A DNA stretch of 64,000 nucleotides from NCBI GenBank assembly GCA_025786725.1, contig JAHLTZ010000011.1, forward strand, positions 620,001 through 684,000, read 5' to 3'. The translations under genes and the position numbers were made by a program. Shown piece by piece: positions 1 through 12,248 of this stretch; the stretch's first letter is position 1; the number at the start of each line of letters is the position of its first letter. The notes under the pieces are model-generated. The model made no database searches. It was not told the DNA's origin and saw nothing but the letters and a program-made list of their open reading frames with translations. The DNA is from Syncephalis fuscata (taxonomy: Eukaryota > Zoopagomycota > Zoopagomycetes > Zoopagales > Piptocephalidaceae).

Positions 1-975
1 TTCTTTGGCTATATATATCCTACCATTCTACATTTTAACATACATCGTTTTCAATATGTGTAAGTAACTATTAATACATTTATTTAATTATGTGTGTATT
101 TTATAATAACAGTGCATCATACAATAAGCTGTAAATGTTTATCACTATTCATATTATTTTAATTAACTCACAACAACATGAAATAAGCTTTATATGATTA
201 ATGTCGTAGCACTAAATTGGATTGACCACAATAATGATTATTTGATTACTGATGTCACTCATCATCCAACTTCATGTTTAATAGAGCGAATACGATGGAA
301 TCTGGTCATTCATCACCAAATCACACTAAATAATTACTAAATTGTTTATAAAACAAAACGTATAATAATCATACCAACTTTTATTAAAAGCTTATTATAA
401 ACATAGGTTATGATTGCGTATTTTATAATAAAGTACTAACCTTCAAAACTATTAATATTTATCATGACAATATAATTCCGCAAATAAAATAATACCGTTA
501 TTGTGTAATATAATATATTAGCTAAACCTTTTCTTTACAATGGGCTGCCCACAGGTTCTATATCATATAAATTACTTATTTGAATGTCTAACACAAAGCA
601 ATGTGAAGTCCAATTCACAGTGTAACAACGATGATTAGATGAATCACTGTGACATTTTTATATTTACTATCTTTTATTCATTCACAGCCCAGTCTGACAT
701 TCAAAGTTATTCTGTCATATTGCACTCTGTTCGTTGTTCTGTTGAATATAACTGTAAAGACTCGGCCTATTTGAGATCACATAAGCTTGCACCACTGCCA
801 AACACTTTTAAAAATTGCTGTTAAGTAGTGTAAAGGTACTAGAAGCAATTGCAACACCTGCGCATTTGTTTTATTGCAACTAAGCTATAGAAATGACAAT
901 ATTCTCTCGACGGGTAAGTACAATGATGTATAATAACGATCAGTATTGCTAAGGTATAGTTATTAGAAAGCGGGG
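1..975. other. AT-rich gene-free left flank
   Basis: No supported gene. The sequence is AT-rich with short open frames that lack splice signals or coding character. It serves as the upstream flank of the FHA gene. A continuation of a gene from outside the window is not visible. Confidence 0.6.
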
Positions 976-3441
976 ATGTTAAAGTGTTTTGCCAGTGCTG
1001 AGTGCTGTCTAAACGTTTACACCATTTATGAAGGCCGTAATCTTGTTGGCACTCTTTCAAAGAAAAACGGAAATCCGTATTTCCTAGTCCCAGTGAAGGA
1101 GCATGGCGAGAAGAGTATCCGCCGGTACTTGACAACGATTTGAACGGATATCTTGTGGACGATGCCCCTTACCACAACCTCAATTTTCCTAATTTTCCTT
1201 TTCTTTATGCGGAAATAGGCAAGTAATTAGAGCATTGATAGAATGGCAAATAACATTATTTTATAGATATAAAAGATGGTAGATGTTTTATCAAATCATT
1301 ATCGAAATCTCCCGGTATTAGCTGGGAAAAAGATAAGGAAGAACTGGTACCAGGTGTTGTTTATGAGGTTCAGCGCGGCACTGTAATAAGATTTGCCTAT
1401 TTCAATTGTGAATTTATTCATGTGGAAGATGAAGTGGTAAATATAAGGACACTAGCAGATATTGCAGTAAGTTACAATATAATAATATAGGTAATGTTAT
1501 CTGATAGTCGAATTAGCGCACAAGATATACAGATTATGCCACAACCGATGAAAATCAAGACTCTCTTACATCTACATTAATTATTCCATTAACCAATGAT
1601 GTATATGATGGTAATGATGACGGCTATGCAACAGAGACGATTGGTATTCGACCACGTTTAGATAGCAGCCAGACTGATGATAAAGCGGCTTCATATCAGC
1701 CTGAAGAACCACAAGGTTCTATAAATAAAAGGCCCATATCTATGAATGAATGGAAGTTGGAAATAGACGAGAGTCCACTTATGCAACTACCTATCGATAT
1801 TCTATTGTCCAAGCACAAAGATCCATTACCAAAGAAAATACCAATACGCAGAATTGGTAGCCAGAAGTCTTATACAAATACTGGTAATGCATCACAAAAT
1901 AGACTGTCAGATGAAGCATCGCTGGCCTCTACCATGGTCATTGAAGAGTCAAATGAAGGCTCTTCTTTAGAGGGAGAGGGTCTTTTGTGGCTACAACAAT
2001 TTGAATCAAAAGTAGCATCGATGGATGAATATACATCACCTATACTATCTCGTATATCATGCAATGAGAGTCAATCAGGTATGTTGATGCCAAATGATGA
2101 TGGACAATTAGTAGTGATTAATAATGAATTGCAAATGTAAACAGATGATTTAGAAATAGGTACACAGTTAATAGCGAATTTTAGTGATTCACAAGATCAT
2201 GTCACAGCTACTGCTACAAGACCATCTACCAACACGGTTCAGAAATGTATAATGCTTATAATTTATTCTCTTGGCGTAAGTCTAGGGGTTAATAGAGCTG
2301 ATCATATTTCAACTTTCACTCCATGTAAGTTTAATGCCTTGTGTTGTATATAAGCTAATAGAAAATCAGTCGAACATTTCATTAAAGGAAAATAGCGTTA
2401 ATGAAATGGCTGCATCTAACACACTATCTAACAATATGATAAATCGAAACGCCACTTCCAAATCGGCCAGTATACCACCAAAGAATTCTATATTAAATTC
2501 TGGTTTATTAAAAGTATTTAATAATACACATGCTCAGAGAGATGCTGGACATCAGATTTTTCAATGACTCAATGGCCTAATAATACTAGAATGAACCTCG
2601 ATAGAGATAGCCAAGCCGATATAATATTTAATTCGGCACCGACAAGATTACAACAACAGTTATCACAGTACGAACCAAGACAAACGTCAAATGCTGTTAG
2701 TTGAGTTCTGATGAAGATGAAAGAGATGAGCTAGAACTTTGTCGGAAATATCGGAAAGCCATTTCGAGTTTCAAGGGACCGAAGCACCTCCAAGTATGAT
2801 TGCAGTTAATTTGTTGGCAAACAAACGGAAAGCAAAACTAAATCGCTATGTAGAAAAACGCAAGCAAAGTTATACAAAAGAAGTTGATGAATTGCTATCT
2901 GCTGATGAATCTGATAGTGCCACAACGATGTCAGCGCCAATAGACAAAGGCAAGAGTGAGCAAAATGAGGAAAAACAGCAAAAAAAACATAAACGTCGTT
3001 TACATGATCCAGAAATATTACGCAATCTTATATCTAAAGCATCGTTAAATTGTGTAGAGCCCAAATTGGGTAATAGTATATTTAAGAATACGCGTGGTAA
3101 AGGTAAGTGCTAAATAGCTATAAAAAAGTATATAACTATGCATGATTAATTATTGAAACTTATAAATAGGCAATTTGACTCGAAGCACGCCAATATCGTC
3201 TAATCATCGACATGTTAAGCCCGTAGAGACGGCTGCCGATTATGATAGAATTAGCGACGATGAAGAAGATAGCAATGCACCAGGTACTAGTTCATCGGTC
3301 ATACAATCACGATCTCTACGGCCTAATGCCATTCCCTCGTTGACACAATATGCTCGTCGAAAGAAACGGCTTTCATCGCATTCAACTAGACCTGGAGGCC
3401 AATCATCATATCGTTCTACTATTGGTAAACGACGTCTATAA
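976..3441 (+). CDS. FHA-domain protein, multi-exon, N-terminal FHA
   Basis: Predicted phosphopeptide-binding protein with an FHA domain at its N terminus and a long Ser/Asn-rich, basic tail. Seen: ATG at 976; the FHA core residues EGRNLVG near residue 20 and KSIRRYLTTI near residue 45; then in exon 2 DIKDGRCFIKS and GTVIRFAYFNCEF, matching the second half of an FHA sandwich. Proposed exons: 976-1218, 1267-1466, 1517-2078, 2145-2275, then less certain exons from about 2370, and a last exon 3180-3441. The TAA at 2138 falls inside an intron (2079-2144). Intron 1219-1266 appears to be GC-AG. Exon 1 needs one extra base between about 1040 and 1138 to stay in frame. The FHA-first layout recalls Nbs1/nibrin, but I do not see the Mre11-binding motif, so that identity is only a suggestion. 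Splicing between 2275 and 2760 is unresolved. Confidence 0.55.
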
Positions 3442-3849
3442 CGATAACGGTAACGATATCATGGATAATTAACACATTTATACGTGCTATTTGTTGCATC
3501 TACCTCTCTCTCTTGCTATATTTGATTTAAACAGTGCTTATATTTGTTATGTAAATTATATTATTCGTTATTATAGTTGCGCAGATTCAATTGACTATGT
3601 AATATAATTTATTCTTGTGTAATTATATATCAATTACTTGTATATTTTAATTGCCCCTTATCTTTAAATAGCCAATATAATAATCTCAGGGGGTTGTGTT
3701 TATTTATTTCTATGCATTTATTTATTGTCCTGAATAAGTCACTACTATCGTTAAATAATAAATATCCATTGTTAGTATAGCTATATCATTCTGTCTCTTT
3801 TAATCTATTATTCTTCTACTCAATTCAATTAAAGATTACAAATACAACA
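3442..3849. other. Intergenic, 3' flank of FHA gene
   Basis: AT-rich spacer of about 400 bp between the FHA gene and the small secreted-peptide ORF, with several AATAAA-like stretches that could serve as polyadenylation signals. No gene seen. Confidence 0.5.
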
Positions 3850-4059
3850 ATGATACTCAACCAAAGATTTGCTGTTGTCATTGCTACCGTTGTAGCTGGT
3901 TTGGTAATAAGCATCATACAGTAATGGCCCAAGCAACTTTGCCGATTTATTGGCAAACCGTGCGCAAATAACAGCGAATGCGGTCCCACTATGACTTGTT
4001 ATAAAGTGGTCTCTGGCTCAGCAACATCTGTATTCCCAAGTCGATTGATGGCATCATAA
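3850..4059 (+). CDS. Small cysteine-rich secreted peptide (possible)
   Basis: A short reading frame opening with a typical signal peptide (residues MILNQRFAVVIATVVAGL) and closing with a cysteine-patterned segment, CRFIGKPCANNSECGPTMTC, that resembles small secreted disulfide peptides. An in-frame TAA lies between the two halves. It is removed if a 30-bp GT...AG intron (GTAATAAGC...GGCCCAAG, about 3904-3933) is spliced out, which keeps the frame. Thirty bases is much shorter than the other introns here, so the alternative is a pseudogene or two unrelated fragments. About 60 residues if spliced. No family is recognised; no function is assigned. Confidence 0.35.
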
Positions 4060-5169
4060 TTTAAAGAAGCATAATTATAATAAATAACTAATGTTTCCCA
4101 CCCATTTGAATAAAGTACAAATGAGTATAATTGTATTACGTTGTTTTAAACTTCATTTCATATTGTAACTAATTATGGTAACTGGTTTCCATTTTAATTA
4201 TAAATATCTATTTATAACGTCCAATAGATTTCAAGTCTCTAATTATTACATTTAGTGTATACAGGTTTATTTTATTGCTGTAACACGCCATAGAGCAGGT
4301 TTATGCAGTTTATATATATAGTTTATAAATTATTTAATTGATTTGGGGGCAAATGGCTACAAGTGATCCACTTATGCATTTGAGCTATATATTAGTTCTA
4401 TTGAAGCTAAAAATTGAATAGTAATTAACTATGCTGCTCTATGTTGTATTGTGATTTATTAATACAAATTGTTCCTTCATTTCATTATTCTTTATAGACC
4501 TATTTACATGGTACGCTTTCTTTATTATCACTACTATAGATGTATACTCAATCCACTTGAATACACACGCATATGAATGTCTATATCATACTTGGATTGT
4601 CAATATCCACCTACCTTGGCTATTCATTTAAGTTTTTATCACTCTATATTTTAGCAAAGTAAAAGTATTTACTTTACTTTTCAACTTACAGCTAATTTTT
4701 AGTGTTAATAGGAAGTAAACCACCCAAAGAGCATCAAGTCAAGTGCACATTCCACTTGAATTAAATCCCCAATAATGACCATACTACAGCTTTATTCAGA
4801 ATACAATCGTTTGTATGATTTTAACATTTTTATTTATGTTTCTTATGTAGTGATATGTCAATATATACTAGTTACTGCTGGGCTGGCTGTATATACAGTC
4901 AATGCATATACCGCGGCACCAGTCAAATAACTATTGGATTTCTTGCTTGAATCGCTTTTAAATTATGTATATTGGTAAAGACGAAACAATCAATAAATAA
5001 TATTTAGATGAAAATTAAAAAAAATAAATGATATAGTATAAAGGTATATGTTTTTTTTGTGTGTAGGTGTTATCTACGTTTGCGGCATGTGCTTTCGGTA
5101 CAAGGTAGCGTTGAAATAGTGCAGGATCATGCAGATTCTACAAAGCTACCAACCAAGGCAGCAAGCAGA
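4060..5169. other. AT-rich intergenic region
   Basis: About 1.1 kb of AT-rich sequence with only very short ORFs. A 31-codon ORF at about 4855 has three cysteines but no other support. Nothing else recognised. Confidence 0.5.
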
Positions 5170-5480
5170 TCATTGGCGATTGGTGGTGTCTGGAACTATC
5201 GCGGTGCCAGCATTATTTGTATTAAAGCCTTCCCTATTCATGTTTAGACTTGACATAATCACAGCATCATTATCATTCGTATTAGAGTCTTCGCTATTCG
5301 CGTATAAGCTTGGTACAATCGCCGGGGATGGTGGGGATGACTTGGGTGGAGATGCACTTCCGTAGTTGTCTTACACATAGCGCATAAGTGGTCACTCAAT
5401 AGACGGTCAATTTACTTACCTGGATTAACTGCTGTCTCTGCTGTCGTCCATGAGGATTCTAGCACAGAATATGCGTCCAT
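5170..5480 (-). CDS. Small hypothetical protein, two exons
   Basis: Two exons on the minus strand: 5420-5480 and 5170-5369, joined over a 50-bp GTAAGT...AAG intron (5370-5419) in phase 1, giving 86 residues from ATG at 5480. The product is rich in Ser, Asn and Pro with a central stretch SPPKSSPPSPAIVPSL; no signal peptide, membrane segment or known domain is visible. The clean donor site and frame continuity are the only support. It may be longer if a further intron follows. Confidence 0.4.
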
Positions 5481-5939
5481 AATATGAATAAATGGCTGTA
5501 GAATGAAAAATTGGCTGTAGTGGATTGCGTTGTGGCTTTTATGTTCTTGTGAGTGGGCAGTACCCGTTTATATATAAAAATATTTTCTAATGAGTAAGGG
5601 TATTTAATCATATTTCCCTGGTTGGTTTTATAAAAAAGTATATATGTTGTAATATAGTCTATTATTCATGGTATACATGCACAGGTCAAACATGTGCAAG
5701 TAGTAACACAAAAGAAAACCATTCTGTTTATCAGCTAGTATCGATTTATTGTAGTATATTGCTATATACGAAGCAGCATTATAGCTATAGAACAAGACAA
5801 ACAACATTAAAGAGTACTAAATACATATACACGATTTATAAAGTGACTGTGTTCATATAAAACAACTGATTTAGTAATATGCATAAATATGTTTTTTTAT
5901 TTGTTAAACTGTAGTTTGCAGTTATTAATGCAATGTCTA

Positions 5940-7230
5940 TTAGCTAGAGCCACGAGTGCTATTCCTAGTCTTTTTAAAAATCAAGGCGCGACGTCTTGCT
6001 GCAATGACTTCCTCCGAAGGCGCAACAATCCTTCGCTGCCCTTTCACCTGCTTGTTCGTTTCATCTTTCCGCTTTTGTTTGACTAGTTGTTGTGTTACAT
6101 GCGGCATTTTTAGTACATCTTCCATAGCATCAGTGTCATCGGCACTTCGTTTCCGCTTTTTATCTTCTTCTTCTCCTTCTTCTTCTCCTTCATCTTGATC
6201 CTCAACTGCTGCTGTTGCTTCTGCTGCTAATCGTTTTTTCTCTTCTTTCTTATCCAAGAATTTAGCATCAATTCGTTGATCATCTAACACACGTAAACGT
6301 GGAAACCATGCTCGAATCTAGTGGGTTGTAACAGATATGAGACAATGCTTTTAAGTTTAAATATACATTGTTACCGTTTCCGTATAATTGTCCATCTTCG
6401 CAATTGGATTTCCCTTTAGATTAAGATTATTAAGCCACTTTAGTTTACGAATGGCTTCAATATTACTACATGACTAATTAGTACTATAATTCGATTATAG
6501 AGCAAACACACTTACTCCCAAGATGTGAATAGATTATCGCCCAAATCCAATACTTTAATATTAGCTGGCAGTAACTCGGCATTAATATTACTAATTTTAT
6601 TGCCTGATAAACGTAATTCACGCAATTTAATCAATTGTCGCATATCTGGCACTTCTCGCAGCATATTGTGTGCCGCACTTAATTTTACTAATTCTGGCAA
6701 ACGATCAAGCATAGGCAGACTTTCAATTTGATTATGTGATACCACTAATGGTGTAAAAGCTATGTTAATAGACTATTTTGTAATTACTTTACTATCTACA
6801 CCCGTAACTTACCAAGTGTATTTAATTCTGGTAAATTGACCAGTATATCGACTCGTTTCAACTTATTATGATTAAGCATAAGTGCACGCAATCCATGGCA
6901 GTCATTGATGCATTCAGGCAGTAGCTTGATCTCATTTCGGCTTACATTAAGTACATGTAGCTCTTTTGGCAACCAACTAATCCAATCTAGCTCTGTCAGC
7001 TGATTCCCCTGCAGAACAAGCTGAGTCACACCGATACATTTGCGCAAACCTGATAGTGCATCTGGATGACGGAGTGCATTACCTGTCAGGTCAACTCGTT
7101 TCAAGGCCGGCAATAGGCGAGATAGATCTTCAATATGTGAGATCTCTCGATTGCGCAATGACAAGCACGTCAGACGACTCAACGGCTCATCCGGCAGTAA
7201 ATCAACTAAAGTAGTTGGTGTTAACTTCAT
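5940..7230 (-). CDS. Leucine-rich repeat protein with charged tail
   Basis: 371-residue cytoplasmic or nuclear LRR protein of the SDS22/U2A'-like type, presumably a protein-binding scaffold. Exons 6813-7230, 6516-6744, 6375-6465 and 5940-6317 join in phases 1, 2 and 0 and total exactly 372 codons. LRRs run from about residue 20 to 245 (LTCLSLRNREISHIEDLSRL, LHVLNVSRNEIKLLP, IKVLDLGDNLFTSWD), closed by an LRR cap (LNNLNLKGNPIAK, then AWFPRLRVLDDQRID). The last 110 residues are acidic then basic (EGEEEGEEEDKKRKRS) with a Lys/Arg-rich end, suggesting nuclear localisation. The specific orthologue is not recognised. Downstream neighbour on the same strand lies 820 bp upstream of its start. Confidence 0.8.
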
Positions 7231-8050
7231 CGCAATTACAATGTAACAAAAAAAAGAAATAATTAATTTTATTAATCTAATAATTGTGGTGTCTATAAAA
7301 GGAATGTTACAGTTATTAATGTTACTACAATAACTGTTACTATTATGCCCTGCTTCTTTTATTCAATCTCTTTTTTTCTTCTTTCTTTCTTTCTCTCCTT
7401 TATTCTTTCTTTTTTGTTTTTTCTTTTACAATGCTTGGATCTATTAGTTGATGTTAAAAGGTACGTATCTTTAGTAATTAATGGTTGTTATTGTACTGCA
7501 AATTGGTGTATCACTTTACAAACTTTTGGTGTTGTTACTGTGGTATGTCGAATGGATCTTGTATCTGTTCCTCCTTGTCGAGGATCGTTTGCTATATCAA
7601 AATATGCTGCTGTTTGAGGCGCCAACTCTAGTTTATACAATCTTGCGAGTTGGCGTTATAGGTGTGCCGCAAACATTAATAGTTATTCTACTAAAACATA
7701 TACTAATATATTTTACTATTTAGATCATTTACACAAGTTTGTCCTGTATTGCTTTGTATTTATCATAATTAAAATAAACGTTACAATTAAATCTAATACT
7801 TAATGCTACTGTATAATAATAATAACACATGATAAACAATATATTTATAAATGTTACTATATTAATGATACAATAAAGTGATAGGATCCATCCATGATAT
7901 GTAAATGAATACATGTCATTATATATATTCTTGTATGATCGACACCTTGTATTAAACTACAATACATGACACTGTCTATAATTGATACATATTCTATAGT
8001 ACTGTAGATAATAATTACCTAATGATTATGCCACAATAACGTTATAATAG
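7231..8050. other. Intergenic with pyrimidine tract
   Basis: Spacer of 820 bp between the LRR gene start and the end of the upstream minus-strand gene. It holds a dense CTTT-type pyrimidine tract at about 7366-7430 (plus strand), so the promoter of the LRR gene would read as purine-rich. No gene supported. Confidence 0.5.
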
Positions 8051-10201
8051 CTACTTGGTAATTCTTGGTCGTTTATAAATACTATTGTTGCTAGATAGTG
8101 CCACTTTTACATAGTTTTCACCTTTCATAGTCGATGATTGTTGATTACTATACAAGTTTTGTATGGTACTTGTAAAGTTTTCCTTGTCATCTTCACAATC
8201 TGATATAAAATCACTATCATATAATAAATCCGATGATAATGGATCAGAAAAGTCCATATTAACATCATTATTAACTAGCATTGGTGAAGATGGTTCTATA
8301 TAAAAATCAAAATCATCATCATTCTTCCATGATATTCTTCTAGAAGCGCTTTATATCAATTAGTATCAATTAGTATATAACATTGATATTCAACACTTAC
8401 CGGCCATTGATCGACCGTAATACAGTTGAATATTGCTCTGATGATATCAATTCTAATATCTTTGACCGAAGCATATCCATGCTACTATAATCCATTTCTG
8501 TCATTGTTCTACCAGTCTTCTTGCTTCTAATACTTTAATTGCTTGTTCATATAAATTCACTGCCAATAGATGATGATTCTCTTGATGAAAATGAGCTCCA
8601 ATTTTAAATATTAATCCTGAATGATTAATTAATATAGCAGCTGTAGTAAGGCTGGTTTGTTGTAAACGCCAAAAATCAGCAACTTTATCAGCTAATGTTG
8701 TGTCGAATTTAACCGCCATTAAACATGGCACCATACAAATCTCTCTTGGTAACAATGGTTGGTTATTATCAAGAATAAGCAAGGTTAAGCTAATCATATC
8801 TTGACGCCAAAGTAAACTATCTTGTTCATCATCGATATTACTATCTATAATAGACTTCTCTTGATTAACCGAATAGGTAGCTATCAATCGAAGTAGAACA
8901 CAGAGTCGATACGGAGTAGTGGCATGTTCCCAACAAGTAGTATCGGACAAGATGGCCGTTATCGCAACCAATGCTAATGGATAAGCACTAGAAAGTGGTA
9001 ACTTTTGACAAAATTCAACTAAAGTTGCACTACAAGCACGCAATGGTGTCAATGTAGCAATGATGACGTCAATAAAAGTGTTTTCTTTCTTAAGAATTGC
9101 TGCCAAACAGTATAACTGTTCCATATCCTCTCGAGATGCAGGAAAATTGTATGTTATACGTGATTTAATAAACGAGAATGCCTTTATATATATATATCAA
9201 TTATTAGATATATTTATATTTATATCAATGTTATTTAATTACCTGTATATCAAGTCGATAACTTAAACATACAATAATTAATGGATCCAAAAATTGTGGT
9301 AGAAAAATGGCATATTGATTACACATTTCTAACATATGTCCCACCAACACATAACTATAGAATAGAATATTAGTAATTATTTAATAATATTAACTATTAT
9401 TATAATTATTGTTTACCTTTTTAAATGATCTGGTACATTTTCATATACATTCTCAATTTCACACCGTATTTCATCTAATATCATTGGTTAGTTGGTTGGT
9501 TATTAGTATATATATATATAATAGTATATATAATAATTCACCTTGTTCGTCTGTATCTTTAACCATAAATTCTAATCGTGAAAGATATTCTCCAATGGAA
9601 AATGCTGATAGAATACTCAATAGTATAATATGACTGCTTTTAAATGACCTATCCGTGCCATTCTGGTTATTATTAAGTGTCAATTCTTTAGATGGTATAT
9701 TGTCCCAAGGTGCAAATGGTTCAGTGCATGACCATTCAGTACGTCTGCCAAAGTGTTTAATCCAAACACCTTTACACCATGTCTTTCGTAGAACATCGAC
9801 GACTGATCACGTAACCGTATAGAATTAGCATGTATATGTTGCAATTCAGCTATGCTCTGTGGTGCTATCGATCGTTGGCTATTAATTTGAGCATAGTTGC
9901 CAATACCATTGTTATTACTACAGTTATTGCCGCGTGATTGTCGTCCATAAGTAGCAATAGTACTGCCACTACTACCATTGCTATTTGATCGCTTCTTTAC
10001 AAATGAAGTATTGTTTAAAGTAGTATATGTGCATTTTTCTGTCAATTCACGTATATTGTCGTTTGAATTCTCCCGAATAATAATGACAGCTGGCTTGAAA
10101 ATACTGAACGAGGCCAGCTTCGCTTTAACCGGTCTTAACATTCGTAGTAGACGCAGTGTATCGACCGTCTCTATAGATCCACATACACTTAGGGAATCCA
10201 T
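8051..10201 (-). CDS. Unrecognised 633-residue protein, five exons
   Basis: Exons 9542-10201, 9417-9474, 9243-9354, 8401-9181 and 8051-8339; all four introns are GT-AG and 61-67 bp. Two one-base breaks (near 9777, a GG run, and near 8517, a TT run, AA on the coding strand) must each gain a base; with that the total is exactly 634 codons, and the joins give fluent sequence such as GVWIKHFGRRTEWS. The N-terminal part is Ser/Asn-rich (residues about 70-110); the middle (about 200-500) is leucine-rich and probably all-helical; the tail is acidic (SDCEDDKEN). No signal peptide or known motif. I considered CENP-I/Mis6-like and nuclear-pore-like helical proteins but found no diagnostic match, so no function is assigned. 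It is divergent from the DnaJ gene (326 bp). Confidence 0.65.
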
Positions 10202-10527
10202 GACGTATCTCTTTTTACTAATAAAATAAATTGGTATATTAATAAAGATAAAGACAAATAAAAAACAAAGCGAAAATGTTGAGTAAAGACGCGTAAATCA
10301 CTGCCATAACAGATAAACAAACGAAAGACTTGTATCAACTCAGATTTATTTAAATCGATTTCATCTCAGATTCCCAGCTGTCTATCAAATATTAGTGTTG
10401 TAGCGATTCGTCTCGCCTTCACCATCTCTCCTTCAGTCGTTGTTATCGCTCCTATTGCCAATACTATAGCCGCCTATTCCATCCCTATTGTTTGTCAAAA
10501 CTAGCTATAACTATTGGAAGTAGCGCG
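10202..10527. promoter_or_regulatory. Shared divergent promoter region
   Basis: The 326 bp between the start of the minus-strand unknown gene and the plus-strand DnaJ gene must hold both promoters. The DnaJ side is pyrimidine-rich just before the ATG. No canonical TATA box or named operator could be identified. Confidence 0.45.
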
Positions 10528-12248
10528 ATGAGTGATAATGCTAAATTGCCGTTTCTACGGCGTAAACGAAGTCTGTTGGTAGTACTACTCCTACTCGGTC
10601 TACTGCTTTGTCAAACATTGCTTGTCGCGGCCTCCGACAAAGACTATTACGCGATACTTGGTGTTGATCGGGACGCGTCAACGGCCCAGATTAAGAAGAG
10701 CTATCGTCGTTTATCGAAGCGCTACCATCCCGACAAGAATTCAGGCGATAAAGCAGCTGAACAAAAGTTTATAGAATTATCCAATGGTAAGCTTATATAT
10801 TTATGGGGAAAGGCTTATTAAATCGATTTACAATACAATAATTGGCAACAACAATCTAGCATATGAAGTACTATCCGATACTGAAAAGCGTCGTCGATAT
10901 GATTTGTATGGTGCTGATGGCGTTGAAGGCAATGGCGGTAATGGTGGTGGCTTTAATTTTCACGACCCATTTGATATTTTCTCCCAGTAAGTCATTATAT
11001 AATTGATTAATTCATCGCTTATGTATGGCTAGATTCTTTGGTGGTGGTCGTGGTGGTGGCAATGATGGTGGTAAGTGTTTTATTACATTTAATAAATAAA
11101 ATGCCAATTATAACTATTTATTAGGCTTTTTCCAAAAATCTGAACGTAAAGGACCCAAAACACTTGTTGGCTTGACGGTCACACTTGAAGAACTATATAC
11201 AGGCACAGACATTGAGGTATTATTATATTGAGTTAGCGTATCTGCTTAAACTTACTATTGCTTTCACTATTAATAGGTTGATGTTGCTCGACAAGAGATC
11301 TGCGGCCACTGTGAAGGCAGTGGTGCACGTAGCAGTGAGCATATCCATAACTGTGAAGCCTGTGGTGGACATGGTGTACGTCTAGTACGTCAAATGCTTG
11401 CGCCTGGCATGTACACTGAAATGCAATCAACGTAAGTACATGGTATATATAGTATACAGTATACTACATCTACTTACATGTATATATACATTTATCTTTT
11501 AGATGTGATGTCTGTGGCGGCAAAGGTACCACTATCAAGGAACACTGTCCTGTTTGCAGCGGTAAAAAGGTGGTTCGTGGCAGTGAACAGATTACAGTTG
11601 CTGTTGAACCTGGTATGCAACATGATGAAGCATTGGTAAGTCTTTAATAGAACATGACGTTTTGCATGTCATTCATTCTGGTCATTCGTCTATACTCATG
11701 TTGGTATATATCCATAGACATTTGAAGGAGAAGGAGATGCGTCATCTGAATATGCAGCAGGCGATGTCGTGTTTGTTATTCGTCAACAGCCTCATGCCAT
11801 ATTTACACGTGATGGCGCCCATTTACATATGGAACGCAACATTACTTTACTAGAAGTAGGCCACATAGACAGTTGCTCGGCATGTTAGCTAACCATTAAT
11901 ACTATACTAGGCATTAACTGGATTTAAACATGAAATAAAACATCTGGATGGTCATGCGGTAGCACTAGAACGCGAGCAGGTCACTCCTTCAGGCAAGTGA
12001 TACCTAAATGATTATTATTGCTTTAATTGACCATTCTTCCAGGCTATACACAAGTCATTTCGGGTCAAGGCATGCCCATTGCATCCTCGGAGGAATACGG
12101 GGATCTTCATATCAAATACAGTGTTATTTATCCGGAAAAGATAGATGAACATCAGAAATCAGGTAGGTGTTGACTAGTACACTATAACAATAATGATAGA
12201 ACGCAACATTAATACAAATATATAGAATTGAAAAAGATTTTGGTATAA
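10528..12248 (+). CDS. ER-lumenal type I DnaJ co-chaperone (Scj1/DNAJB11-like)
   Basis: Hsp40 that stimulates an Hsp70 (BiP/Kar2) during folding of secreted proteins. Ten exons: 10528-10786, 10860-10986, 11033-11070, 11125-11216, 11277-11431, 11503-11635, 11718-11855, 11911-11992, 12043-12162 and 12226-12248, totalling 389 codons (388 residues). I chose the ATG at 10528 because it gives a basic start followed by a hydrophobic signal segment ([20 protein letters not shown]). J domain at about 40-105 with HPD in RYHPDKN; Gly/Phe linker; cysteine zinc module with [24 protein letters not shown] and CPVCSGKK; then the C-terminal substrate-binding domain. The end, EHQKSELKKILV, lacks a KDEL-type retrieval signal. 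Intron 8 (11993-12042) starts with GC instead of GT. Confidence 0.92.

Noticed and set aside
2079-2144. In-frame TAA at 2138 suggesting that the FHA gene is a pseudogene
   Set aside because: A 66-bp GTATGT...ACAG intron covers the stop and keeps the frame (phase 1).
8051-10201. CENP-I/Mis6 identity for the unknown minus-strand gene
   Set aside because: Only a vague helical resemblance; no diagnostic motif seen, so not assigned.
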